From Candidatus Sediminicultor secundus (GTDB lineage: Bacteria > Atribacterota > JS1 > SB-45 > 34-128): a stretch of DNA of 16,189 nucleotides. Positions 1 through 7,475 of this stretch are shown one piece after another (position 1 is the first letter of the stretch; each line of letters begins with the position of its first letter). Position numbers and translations under genes: made by a program. The DNA is taken from contig NCRO01000039.1 in the NCBI GenBank assembly GCA_002849045.2, positions 1 to 16,189 of the forward strand, written 5' to 3'. Under the pieces are notes generated by a model, which was not told where the DNA came from, did not search any database, and saw nothing but the letters and a program-made list of their open reading frames with translations.

Positions 1-114
1 AATGCAATCTACAATGCTATAGGAATTAGATTTTACGAACTTCCCATTATACCAGAAAAAGTTCTTAAAGCCTTAAAAGAAAAAGAAGCAAAAAGTACAG
101 AAAGGAGGGGATAG
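1..114 (+). CDS. Molybdopterin-binding subunit of xanthine dehydrogenase-type Mo hydroxylase, C-terminal end (partial)
   Basis: The open frame from base 1 to the TAG at 112-114 encodes the last 37 residues of a protein that begins before the window. The pattern AIxNAIGIRFxELPIxPEKVLKAL is the usual C-terminus of the large molybdopterin subunit of the xanthine dehydrogenase / CO dehydrogenase family, which carries the hydroxylase active site. It is followed 2 bases later by the FAD subunit start, and its own last codons contain the ribosome binding site (AGGAGGGG) for that gene, so the two are co-transcribed and probably translationally coupled. The substrate (xanthine, nicotinate, purine or another heterocycle) cannot be told from this end. 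Confidence 0.85.
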   Translation, partial: NAIYNAIGIRFYELPIIPEKVLKALKEKEAKSTERRG

Positions 115-116
115 AA

Positions 117-329
117 TTGCAGACCAATACCAAAATTTTAGCCCAGGAATTTGAATATTTAGCTCCCAAAACCTTAAACGAAGCTTTAAGTTTATTGGAT
201 AATTATAAAGATAAAAGTGCCAGAATACTGGCTGGGGGCACTGACCTGTTGGTTAGAATGAAGACCATTGATTTAAAAACTGATTATCTGATAAATCTTT
301 CTTCATTTTTTCCTCCTTATTCCTCATAA
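117..329 (+). pseudogene. FAD-binding subunit of Mo hydroxylase, N-terminal fragment, truncated
   Basis: A TTG start at 117, about 6 bases after a strong AGGAGGGG site, opens a 70-codon frame. Residues 11-61 match the N-terminus of the FAD-binding subunit (FAD_binding_5 family) of xanthine dehydrogenases: the EFEYLAPKTLNEAL opening and the flavin-contacting AGGTDLL motif at residues 39-45, then TDYLINLS. Family members run to about 280-290 residues. Here homology stops near residue 61 (about base 300), and the last codons (SSFFPPYSS) read into the downstream region of a gene on the opposite strand. The gene is therefore cut by a junction and cannot give a working subunit from this copy. It belongs with the molybdopterin subunit before it and the [2Fe-2S] fragment at the right end of the window. 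Confidence 0.85.
300..316. other. Left junction of the reversed ~15.7 kb block
   Basis: Between the last recognisable FAD-subunit codons (LINLS, ending about 303) and the stop codon of the oppositely oriented DUF4387 gene (317-319) the coding strand switches. No insertion sequence end, tRNA or long inverted repeat is visible; the spacer is a pyrimidine-rich stretch on the + strand. The exact break point cannot be fixed without an intact relative. It pairs with the right junction near 16056-16068. Confidence 0.6.
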
Positions 330-646
330 GGTATTTTAATATCTAAAAGCGGGGCATGTTGTTGAGCCCCATAAACATCGGTCTCCCCGATGCTTCCTGA
401 ATCCACCGGTCTTACAATAGTTGCTTTTATGGCATTAGCGGGGTCAAATTCTACAAAATAAAGAACTTTCTCAATGGGAATATGATAGAGTTTGGCAATA
501 AGTTCTTTGGTAATTACTTTGGTTCTCTTTACTTTTTCGTAAGTTTCCTTATCCTTGAAAATTATATCGAAGGTCAACTCAAAAGGACCGGCATTTTTAC
601 TTCTGATTACTTTTACTAAATCTATAATCGAAACTTCTTTAGTCAT
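317..646 (-). CDS. DUF4387 family protein, partner of AtuA-family protein
   Basis: This 109-residue protein starts at ATG 646 with AGGAG nine bases upstream. Its pattern matches the DUF4387 family: IRSKNAGPFELTFDIIF near the start, a middle VEFDPANAIKATIVRP and a GETDVYGAQQHAPLLDIKIP end. The length is normal for the family, so it appears complete even though a junction lies immediately after its stop. DUF4387 has no established biochemical function; it is regularly encoded next to, or fused to, AtuA/DUF1446 proteins, exactly as seen here, where the AtuA-type gene ends 32 bases upstream. The two are most simply read as subunits of one enzyme. Confidence 0.85.
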   Translation of the reverse strand: MTKEVSIIDLVKVIRSKNAGPFELTFDIIFKDKETYEKVKRTKVITKELIAKLYHIPIEKVLYFVEFDPANAIKATIVRPVDSGSIGETDVYGAQQHAPLLDIKIPYEE

Positions 647-678
647 TTATATATTCTCCTTTTAAACTCTTTATTATT

Positions 679-2037
679 TTAAATTTCTACCATTTCTATG
701 GAAAAAAGTTCATCGGGGTCATCGACTTCTACTAAGTGATGAATATTGAATCTATATACTGCTCCGGTAGGTATATCTGAAGGAGCATAAGGAAAAGCTA
801 AATTACCGGCAGTAGCAATGCGTCCCTTATAAGAACAATGCATTAAAGTAGACCGAGCAAAAGCACAAATGGTATTGGCCAGCTCCTGGTCTTTGGCCAC
901 AACTTCCAAAATCAGACAAAGTTCATGAGAGGTAATCTCTTTTCGAGGTTCTAATTCTCCCATGACTCCGTTCTTTCCATAAACATGAAAGATTAAGCTG
1001 TAATCTTCCGAAGAAATATTACTAAAGTAAGTAAGTACGGTGTCACGAACATGTTCTTCACACTCATCAATCTGTTTAATCATAATTGGGTCTCTCAAGC
1101 CGGCGATACATATAGTCCGATAAGCTACCTTGCTTGCCCCCTCTAATTTTATATTAATGGTTTCGCTCTTCTTTAGTTTGGAGCCCGACACCTTTACTGC
1201 TCTTTCGCTATATTGCTCAAATTTACATCCGGTAACATCAACTACCCCTTCCGGACCAATAATATGAAGTGGGCTTGATTTTTCGTATAGAGTATGAGCA
1301 GCTACTGTACTGGGGATACATCTTCGCAGGGGATTAGTCGGTTCTACTATAAAACAATCCTCTCTTAAATATGCCATCATACAATCAGAGGTGGTCCCCG
1401 GGGTAGAAGCCATAGCTCCACATTCTAAAATCTTTCCCATATGTAAAGCCAGTCCGGGATTATACCCTTCCTTAATGGGAAGAGCAGCAAACATAGCCGG
1501 GTCATTGGAACGACCGGCGATAATAACCTCTGCCCCCATCTCCAAGGCTTTTATATGAGAGCGAACTCCCATTACCGCCACAATTCGAGTAGCTTCTTCT
1601 ATATCTTTAGAAGTTAATTCGGGAACAGGACCTAAAGGTTTTATTTTCCCCTGGGCTAACTTCTTTTCAAGATAATCTTTTTCAACTTCCGCGTGAATCA
1701 AGGCAATCTTAAAGTGTAAATTTTTCTCTTTAGCAATTTCTCTAACTATTTCTGAAGTCCAATTAAGATGGACTTCGGCACCGGAACCTCCGGCAGAACC
1801 GATAATAACCGGAATTTCATGTTCGCAACCTGCTGCTAACATTAAAGTAAGGTCTTTTTTGGTTGCTTCTTCGCTTACAATACCCACTCCTGCTCCTAAT
1901 TTATGGGGACCGGCATCAGTGGAACCGGCATCTGCTGCTATAACGTGAGGTTTTTTTTCTAAACCTTTTTGAAAAGATTCTGCTGGGAAGCCATATCCCA
2001 ACATCCCTACTGGTGATAGAACTCTCATCTCTTTCAT
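679..2037 (-). CDS. AtuA family protein (acyclic terpene utilization family, DUF1446)
   Basis: The 452-residue protein starts at ATG 2037, with GAGGAG eight bases upstream. It matches the AtuA/DUF1446 family: an N-terminal AADAGSTDAGPHKLG segment (about residues 34-48), a Gly-rich GSAGGSGAEVHL segment (about 80-91), IIAGRSNDPAMFAALP near the middle and a C-terminal NLAFPYAPSDIPTG. AtuA was named from citronellol/geraniol catabolism in Pseudomonas, but the family is broad and its reaction is not established; nothing else here points to terpenes. With the downstream DUF4387 gene it forms a two-gene unit, preceded by a FadR-type regulator that is a natural candidate to control it. A role in degrading an organic acid or a ring-derived compound is an inference from this context. 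Confidence 0.85.
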   Translation of the reverse strand: MKEMRVLSPVGMLGYGFPAESFQKGLEKKPHVIAADAGSTDAGPHKLGAGVGIVSEEATKKDLTLMLAAGCEHEIPVIIGSAGGSGAEVHLNWTSEIVREIAKEKNLHFKIALIHAEVEKDYLEKKLAQGKIKPLGPVPELTSKDIEEATRIVAVMGVRSHIKALEMGAEVIIAGRSNDPAMFAALPIKEGYNPGLALHMGKILECGAMASTPGTTSDCMMAYLREDCFIVEPTNPLRRCIPSTVAAHTLYEKSSPLHIIGPEGVVDVTGCKFEQYSERAVKVSGSKLKKSETINIKLEGASKVAYRTICIAGLRDPIMIKQIDECEEHVRDTVLTYFSNISSEDYSLIFHVYGKNGVMGELEPRKEITSHELCLILEVVAKDQELANTICAFARSTLMHCSYKGRIATAGNLAFPYAPSDIPTGAVYRFNIHHLVEVDDPDELFSIEMVEI

Positions 2038-2065
2038 AGTATAATCTCCTCACTTTTACTAAATA

Positions 2066-2080
2066 ATATTCTTTGAATAT
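2066..2080. repeat. Small inverted repeat between GntR and AtuA genes
   Basis: ATATTC-TTT-GAATAT is a perfect 6-base palindromic arm pair in the 95-base gap ahead of the AtuA-type gene. It is AT-rich and has no T run after it, so it is more likely a protein binding site or chance than a terminator. Confidence 0.3.
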
Positions 2081-2132
2081 CCTAATCTTTGTTCTACTTT
2101 TTCTAATTCTTAAAATAATTTTCTATCTAATT

Positions 2133-2825
2133 TTATATCTTCACCAAAACTTCTCTTACGTTTCTTAAATGTTTCAGCATAGCTTCTCCGGCTTTTTTAG
2201 TATCATGTCCTTTAATGGCCTGCAATATTGCCTGGTGTTCTTGATATTGCTTTTCTCGTCTCCCTGGTATTTGCCAGGTCTTCTCTCGAGTATCTTTTAA
2301 CAGATCTAAGTGTAGTTTTATTATATTAACAAAGACAAAATTATGAGACGCGCTGGCAATGGCTAAATGGAATTCGGTATCCGATTCTGTTTTTTTCTCA
2401 TCTTTCAGTTTTTCTTTCTGGTTCATTTTATTTAAAACCATTTCAATTAATTTTATATCTTCGGGAGTGGCTCTTTGAGCAGCGATTTTAGCAATTTTTA
2501 CCTCAAAAATCTCTCTTGCTTCTAAAAGTTCTAAAATGGAAGATTTTTCTAAGCTTAAGATAATATTTTCTGTATTACTATAGCAATTTTTTCTTATCTT
2601 TCGAACATATCTTCCTCCACCGGCCTTACTTTTAATCAGGCCTCTTGATTCTAAAACTCGAAAAGCCTCCCGTAAGGAATTTCTACTGATAGATAATTTT
2701 TCAGCCAATTCTCTCTCCGGTGGAAGTTTATCCCCGGGTTTCAGTTCGCTTCTTTTGACTAAATCCATAATTTGTTCTATTGCGCTCTCGTATAAACGGA
2801 CAGGAGTAATTTCTTTAAATTCCAT
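2133..2825 (-). CDS. GntR-family regulator, FadR (FCD) subfamily
   Basis: The 230-residue regulator starts at ATG 2825 after an AGAGG site. Residues 10-75 form the GntR winged helix-turn-helix (LKPGDKLPPERELAEKLSISRNSLREAFRVLESRGLI). Residues about 100-225 are the all-helical FCD effector domain; DTEFHLAIA (149-157) carries Asp and His residues that usually bind metal in this domain, and later His residues lie in EHQAIL and LKHLRN. Such proteins are usually repressors released by a small carboxylate or sugar acid. It lies 95 bases upstream of the AtuA-type gene in the same direction, so it probably controls that unit and, from the inverted repeat just before its start, itself. The ligand cannot be read from the sequence. 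Confidence 0.9.
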   Translation of the reverse strand: MEFKEITPVRLYESAIEQIMDLVKRSELKPGDKLPPERELAEKLSISRNSLREAFRVLESRGLIKSKAGGGRYVRKIRKNCYSNTENIILSLEKSSILELLEAREIFEVKIAKIAAQRATPEDIKLIEMVLNKMNQKEKLKDEKKTESDTEFHLAIASASHNFVFVNIIKLHLDLLKDTREKTWQIPGRREKQYQEHQAILQAIKGHDTKKAGEAMLKHLRNVREVLVKI

Positions 2826-2847
2826 ATTTACCTCTTTTTGCTAAGTG

Positions 2848-2870
2848 ATTGGGTTACTGGGTGACCCAAT
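2848..2870. promoter_or_regulatory. Inverted repeat, candidate operator of the GntR regulator
   Basis: ATTGGGT and ACCCAAT form perfect 7-base arms separated by 9 bases, with further inner symmetry (GGGT/GACCC). The repeat sits 23-45 bases upstream of the GntR start codon and just after the predicted transcription start, where a bound repressor would block its own gene. GntR/FadR proteins bind short palindromes with a GT...AC core. Autoregulation is inferred. Confidence 0.5.
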
Positions 2871-2880
2871 TTACTATTTT

Positions 2881-2933
2881 AATATACCACACGGTGTTTA
2901 AAAAATCCTTCTTTTTTTTGAAAATTTTTTAAA
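2881..2933 (-). promoter_or_regulatory. Promoter module of GntR gene, shared with the IclR gene
   Basis: Read on the - strand, a GAAGGATTTTT segment lies upstream of an extended -10 element TGTGG-TATATT (the -10 at 2881-2886). A near copy lies at the same distance from the IclR gene (9357-9410): TATACCACA (9 bases) and AAAAATCCTTCTTTT (15 bases, + strand spelling) are identical in both, separated by 9 and 8 bases, and flanked by similar A/T tracts. Neither has a good TTGACA at -35, so the conserved GAAGGATTTTT may replace it or bind a factor. Confidence 0.55.
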
Positions 2934-2987
2934 GTGGTATAAATTATGCGGATAAAACTGAAGATAGATAATTAGTTCTCTCAGTTG

Positions 2988-3008
2988 GGACTAGATTAAT
3001 CTGAGTCC
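2988..3008. repeat. Hairpin-forming inverted repeat downstream of DDAH gene
   Basis: GGACTAGATT pairs with AATCTGAGTCC over 10 bases, with one bulged G (3003). It lies about 100 bases beyond the stop of the dimethylaminohydrolase gene and about 160 bases ahead of the GntR gene. No T run follows on the - strand, so it is not a typical intrinsic terminator; a binding site or mRNA-stabilising hairpin is possible. Confidence 0.35.
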
Positions 3009-3108
3009 ATTTTACAAATAAACGAATAATAAGAGACATCCACTAAAGATATTTTCATATAATTTTTTTTAACAAGTCCTATAATAACTATGCCTTTAGA
3101 TGTTTAGT

Positions 3109-3888
3109 TTAAAATCTCAAGGACAAACAACTAAGACCTCCATTAACCTTTCTATATTCAGATGTATCCACTACAATCACCTTAAAACCAGCGGCTTTAA
3201 TTTTTTCTTTAGTTTTAGGATAACCTGCCGGAACTAACACGTAATCATTTACCCTAATACAATTAGCTGAATAGGTTTCTTCTTCATCAATCATTATTTT
3301 ATTAAACTTTTTAAATTCTAAATTGTTTATAAATTCACCTGTAACAAGAAGAACATTACCCTCTAAATACGCTAAACCACTTTTTAAATGAAGCATCTCT
3401 GAAATTTCTACAATCGAACCGGACATTCCATATTTTCCCAAAGCTTTTATTAATTGTTCTGCCCCTTCTCTGTTGGTCCTCTTTGAAAGCCCGATATAAA
3501 AATGGTCTTTTACCATCATTACATCTCCGCCTTCAAGAGTTCCGGGTTCTTTTATATATTCAATATCATTATAATATTTTTTAATTACTTCTATTATTTC
3601 TTTTTCTTCACCTTTTCTTGACAATGCTCCCGGATTTGTTATCACCGCAAATTTTTTTGTACAAACAGCTACATCTTCAACAAAACAAGAATCGGGATAC
3701 TTTTCAATGGCTTCTAAAACACAGACCTTAACTCCACATTTTTTTAATGCTCTAATATAATCATTATGCTGGATTAATGCTTTCTCATAATCAGGTTTCC
3801 CTAATTCCGGATTAGAAGCAATCCCATTTTTTAAAGATTTCGGTGGCTTTCTTACAATAACATTCTCAAATATTTTTATTCCCTCCAA
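3109..3888 (-). CDS. Dimethylarginine dimethylaminohydrolase (DDAH) / arginine deiminase-type enzyme
   Basis: The protein of up to 259 residues belongs to the guanidine-modifying superfamily and resembles bacterial DDAH, which hydrolyses NG-methylated arginine to citrulline and methylamines. Visible family features are PDSCFVEDVAV (65-75, substrate-binding Asp/Glu), NPGA (85-88), EGGDVM (119-124), SKRTNREG, the catalytic His in LHLKSG (His167) and the nucleophile Cys254 in GGLSCLSLRF at the C-terminus. The catalytic set looks complete. The only conventional start in frame is TTG at 3888, but the ribosome site GGAGGG lies just after it. An ATA codon at 3871-3873, 7 bases past that site, aligns with the usual family start MFxNxIVR, so translation may begin there. 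A related deiminase or amidinotransferase activity is not excluded. Confidence 0.85.
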   Translation of the reverse strand: MEGIKIFENVIVRKPPKSLKNGIASNPELGKPDYEKALIQHNDYIRALKKCGVKVCVLEAIEKYPDSCFVEDVAVCTKKFAVITNPGALSRKGEEKEIIEVIKKYYNDIEYIKEPGTLEGGDVMMVKDHFYIGLSKRTNREGAEQLIKALGKYGMSGSIVEISEMLHLKSGLAYLEGNVLLVTGEFINNLEFKKFNKIMIDEEETYSANCIRVNDYVLVPAGYPKTKEKIKAAGFKVIVVDTSEYRKVNGGLSCLSLRF

Positions 3889-4033
3889 AAACTGAATTTA
3901 TAATATGCGCAATCATCGAAAGTATTCCTTCGAGAAAAACTTTTTCTGTCCTAAAAAAAGATTTATTAAAATATTTTTAAAAGCAATATAATATGAAGAT
4001 AAAAGCAAGGATAAAACCGCTGGTTTTTGCAGT

Positions 4034-4051
4034 GGTCGGAGAAATCCGACC
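4034..4051. repeat. Perfect 7-4-7 hairpin, REP-like palindrome
   Basis: GGTCGGA-GAAA-TCCGACC is a perfect 7-base stem with a 4-base loop in the 227-base gap between the PEPCK stop and the DDAH gene. It is GC-rich in an AT-rich gap. No T run follows on either strand, so it is not a clear terminator. The same architecture recurs at 10259-10276, which suggests a dispersed palindromic repeat. The rest of the gap shows only AT-rich sequence and no confident promoter. Confidence 0.5.
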
Positions 4052-4115
4052 CCTCTTATTAAACTTGTTTATTTCTTTAGTTGTTTTTAAATACTTAATC
4101 TATTATTAATTTATT

Positions 4116-5954
4116 TTACATATCTAAAAACTTAAAAGGTGAAATTACATCCTCTCCAAATTTTGTACTTGCCTTTTTAAGTCTTTCAGTTTGTGCTTTT
4201 AGTTCTTCGGTAAAGGCAGCGGGCATCTGAATATTTTCAAATATCTTGCTCATCCTTTCCATTTTCTCCAGATATTTTACCACTCTTAAGGAGAATTGTT
4301 GAATGTATTCAGCCTCAGTATAATCTTTGCCCAGTTCGCGGATAAATAATGTTTTTAAATCTTCATATTTTGGTATTAAACCAACCGGAGTTTCAATTGT
4401 CTTAAGTTCATTATGAACTCTTCCTTCAGCCCAGAGAAGCCATATTCTTTTATCCATTTTCCCATTTAAATATTCACCAGTTTCATCCTTTAAAAAATAA
4501 TTAGTAGCATAGATTTTGGGAATTACCTTAAGATCTTTAGTAAATTTTAGATGATTTTCTATATAAGTTCCCAGCGGCACCGAAATAAAATCAAGATTGG
4601 CCATCGGGTTATATTTCCTCACCCCTCGGGCACCAAGTGTTGCGGCAGTGGTTTCAGATTCAACTGTAGCCCCCAGAAAAACACCATGTGCCCAGGTAAG
4701 TGATTCCACTATAGGTACAGTGGTATCAGAATCCCTTCCTCCATAGAAAATAGCTTTTACCGGTACCCCATCGGGATCATTTGCCTTGGAATCAATATTG
4801 TTCAGTTCGTTCAACTTGAGGGTGTATCTTGCATTCTTATGGGAACAAGGAATTTCCTTGTCTTGGTTGTCTTTTTTCCCTTCGAACCACTCTCCTGAAA
4901 AATTAATTCCCTTATCCGGGATACCTTTTTTCATCCCTTCCCAGTAAGGGACTCCATTATTAATCAATACATTAGAGAAGATAACTTCACCTGGTGTAGT
5001 TAACGCTTGGTAAATCACAGGATCGCTTTCTGAATTTACACTATGGATGATACCAAATATGCCTGACTCCATATTTACCGCTCTTATTGCCCCGTTAATT
5101 TTTTTAAGATAAGCGATATCATCACCAACTACGGTTTGGCCAGGAATCATGGCAGTGCTGGTCTTGCCACAGGCACTTGGATAAGCCCCGGTAAAATAAG
5201 TAACCCGACTTCCTGGGCCATGAACACCCATTATAAACATATGCTCAGCCAACCATCCTTCTTCATTAGCCTTTTTAATAGCTAATCTAAAGGCTAATTT
5301 TTTTAATCCCAATGAATTTCCTGCATACTGATTATTTACCGAGTAAACTCTATTTTCTTCGAGGTCGATATAAATCCTCCGTTTATCTATATCTACACTA
5401 ACTCCATTTTCTAATCTTCCGGCAGAATGGAGGAAGAAAAAGAAATCGGAAGAACCGTTAAGCTTTTTAAATTCTCCATACCCTTGCCGGTAAAGAAGGT
5501 CCTCACTGTGAGCTACATAGGCAGAATCGGTAATCTGTAGGGCTTTTAAAGAAAATACAGAATTAGTAGGACCGAGAGAAAAGAATCTTACCAACATCTC
5601 TTTCCCGGCCATACTACCATCAAGGTAAGAATACATTTCTTTTAGTCCCTTTTCTTTTTCTATTGAATTAACCTTTATTCCCCAATCTACATCTTTAGAC
5701 AACAAATATTTGGTATTGGCTTTATCTCTTCCTTGATCATAATAACCGTCAAAGTGAATGGTGTGGCCTTCCATCTTTAATTTCGTTTCTTCACCATTAA
5801 TCAAGGCCAATTCTCTTACATAGGCAATATCTTCTTTTGAATCAGTTATCATAGTTACTTTTGCCGGCTTACAAAGCTGGATAGCTTCTTCTACTACTTT
5901 TATAACATGCTGATTATTTAGTTCTTCTAACTTCTGTAAATCAATTTTATCCAT
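4116..5954 (-). CDS. pckG: Phosphoenolpyruvate carboxykinase, GTP-dependent
   Basis: The 612-residue protein starts at ATG 5954 after GGAAGG. It catalyses the reversible conversion of oxaloacetate and GTP to PEP, GDP and CO2 in the cytoplasm. GTP-type features are LGPxxSxFSLKALQITDSAYVAHS (127-150), the metal-site residues in NSLGLKKLAFRLA (213-225) and EHMFIMGV (237-244), the P-loop SACGKTST with its reactive Cys (260-267), the kinase-2-like VVGDDIAYL (275-283) and AIFYGGRDSDTT followed by SLTWAHGVFLGA. Length is usual for the family (about 600). It follows the amidohydrolase gene by 53 bases. In anaerobes the enzyme can run either way, in gluconeogenesis or PEP carboxylation, and the sequence does not decide which. 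Confidence 0.95.
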   Translation of the reverse strand: MDKIDLQKLEELNNQHVIKVVEEAIQLCKPAKVTMITDSKEDIAYVRELALINGEETKLKMEGHTIHFDGYYDQGRDKANTKYLLSKDVDWGIKVNSIEKEKGLKEMYSYLDGSMAGKEMLVRFFSLGPTNSVFSLKALQITDSAYVAHSEDLLYRQGYGEFKKLNGSSDFFFFLHSAGRLENGVSVDIDKRRIYIDLEENRVYSVNNQYAGNSLGLKKLAFRLAIKKANEEGWLAEHMFIMGVHGPGSRVTYFTGAYPSACGKTSTAMIPGQTVVGDDIAYLKKINGAIRAVNMESGIFGIIHSVNSESDPVIYQALTTPGEVIFSNVLINNGVPYWEGMKKGIPDKGINFSGEWFEGKKDNQDKEIPCSHKNARYTLKLNELNNIDSKANDPDGVPVKAIFYGGRDSDTTVPIVESLTWAHGVFLGATVESETTAATLGARGVRKYNPMANLDFISVPLGTYIENHLKFTKDLKVIPKIYATNYFLKDETGEYLNGKMDKRIWLLWAEGRVHNELKTIETPVGLIPKYEDLKTLFIRELGKDYTEAEYIQQFSLRVVKYLEKMERMSKIFENIQMPAAFTEELKAQTERLKKASTKFGEDVISPFKFLDM

Positions 5955-6007
5955 TTATCCTTCCTCGCTTTTCTTTAAAGATTACCTACAATTTTATTAA
6001 AAAATCA

Positions 6008-7390
6008 TCAACTTCTGTATACTTTTATAATCTCTCCATATCCTGGAGAAACGGTTATTTCACCATCATCAAAGACAACTTTCCCTCTAACAATAGTCTT
6101 CTTCGATTTTCCATAGACTTCCCATCCTTCATATACAAGGGCGCTTTCTCTGCATTTTGTAAACATTTTTTCTTTGGAAATTACTCCCTTTTTCTCCGGG
6201 TCAAAGATTACAAAATCAGCATCTGAACCAAGGGCAATAGTACCTTTTTTAGGAAACAGACCAAATATTTTAGCAGGATTCTCACAGATAAGTTCAACCA
6301 TTCTGTCTAATTCCATTTTTCCTTCTTTTACTGCTGTGAAAAGCAGAGGCAATCTAGTAGATAAACCGGGAAATCCTGCAGGGGGGGTAAATATATCTTC
6401 ACTTCCCCTTTCTTTTTCTTCTTTAGTATAAGGGGCATGGTCACTTCCGATAATATCGATACTTCCATCATTTACCATTTCCCACATCCCCTGCCGCTCT
6501 TCTTCACTCCTCAAAGGAGGATTGCATTTAGCAAACACTCCTACTTTATTAAGAGCATTCTCATTAAGGAATAAGTAATGAGGACAGGTTTCTGCAATAG
6601 CATATACTCCTTTACATTTTGCTTCATTCACTAATTCTACTACTTCCGGAGTGCTGATATGGCACATTTCTATTTTCGCGCCGGTCTTTTCCGCAAAGAG
6701 TAAAATTTTAGAAGCTGTTTCTATCTCTACAACTGGCGGTCGGGATCTCCCGTGATATATCGGAGAGATTTTACCTTCACTTCTTAAACGTGCAATATTT
6801 TTATTTATCATATCGTTATTTTCTGCGTGAAAACCTATCATTACCCCTGTCTGGGCTACTTTTTCCATAAGTTCATATTGATCACCTGTATTTGGCGCGG
6901 TAAGCCCGATAAATTCCTCTTTTCTCCCCGGAGGAGCCTCGTGTAAAAAAGTTTTAAAGGCTACGATACCGGATTTTGCGCAAGGTATAATATCATCCAG
7001 GCAATCCGTTCCTGCCGCCCCAAAAAAAGCAATATCAACCACCACTTCTTTATCTGCAACATTCATCCTGTTTTTTACTATTTCGGGAGAATGCGGAGGA
7101 GGAACAGCCATAGGCATTTCAATTATAGTAGTAACTCCACCTAAAGCTGCATCTTTTGAACCGCTTTCAAAGGTTTCTCTTTCATCATGACCCGGAGCCC
7201 TGATATGAACATGGGGGTCAACGGTACCAGGTAAAACCATTTTTCCTTCTGCGTCGATAATTTTTTCAAACTCTAATTTTTCTTTACTTATGGCAGTAAT
7301 TGTTCCATCTTTCACTCCTATATAACAATCTATCAATCTGCCATCTACAAATACCTTATCTGACTTAATTACTAGATCAAATTTATTCAT
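6008..7390 (-). CDS. Allantoinase/dihydroorotase-type amidohydrolase
   Basis: The 460-residue protein starts at ATG 7390 after GGAGGG. It is a metal-dependent cyclic amidohydrolase opening hydantoin-, allantoin- or dihydroorotate-like rings. The binuclear metal site is complete: His60 and His62 in DPHVHIR, carboxylated Lys146 in FKTFL, His188 in GFHAEN, His244 in CHIST and Asp317 in GSDHAPY. Substrate residues are mixed: Arg64 after HVHI is as in dihydroorotases, whereas the dihydroorotase MPNT motif reads MPMA (92-95), and the overall pattern (ETFESGSKDAALGGVTT, NPPLRSEEER) is closer to allantoinases. It sits 85 bases after pyrB, which would favour a pyrC role, but an IclR regulator (as AllR for allantoin) and Mo-hydroxylase genes nearby favour purine catabolism. 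Specificity is therefore left open. Confidence 0.8.
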   Translation of the reverse strand: MNKFDLVIKSDKVFVDGRLIDCYIGVKDGTITAISKEKLEFEKIIDAEGKMVLPGTVDPHVHIRAPGHDERETFESGSKDAALGGVTTIIEMPMAVPPPHSPEIVKNRMNVADKEVVVDIAFFGAAGTDCLDDIIPCAKSGIVAFKTFLHEAPPGRKEEFIGLTAPNTGDQYELMEKVAQTGVMIGFHAENNDMINKNIARLRSEGKISPIYHGRSRPPVVEIETASKILLFAEKTGAKIEMCHISTPEVVELVNEAKCKGVYAIAETCPHYLFLNENALNKVGVFAKCNPPLRSEEERQGMWEMVNDGSIDIIGSDHAPYTKEEKERGSEDIFTPPAGFPGLSTRLPLLFTAVKEGKMELDRMVELICENPAKIFGLFPKKGTIALGSDADFVIFDPEKKGVISKEKMFTKCRESALVYEGWEVYGKSKKTIVRGKVVFDDGEITVSPGYGEIIKVYRS

Positions 7391-7475
7391 AGCCTGCCCT
7401 CCAGTATTGTTACTTTTTAACAGTTAATTTATATTACAACTTAATAATGCTGCTTTGTGAAAAAATCATTTTAGA

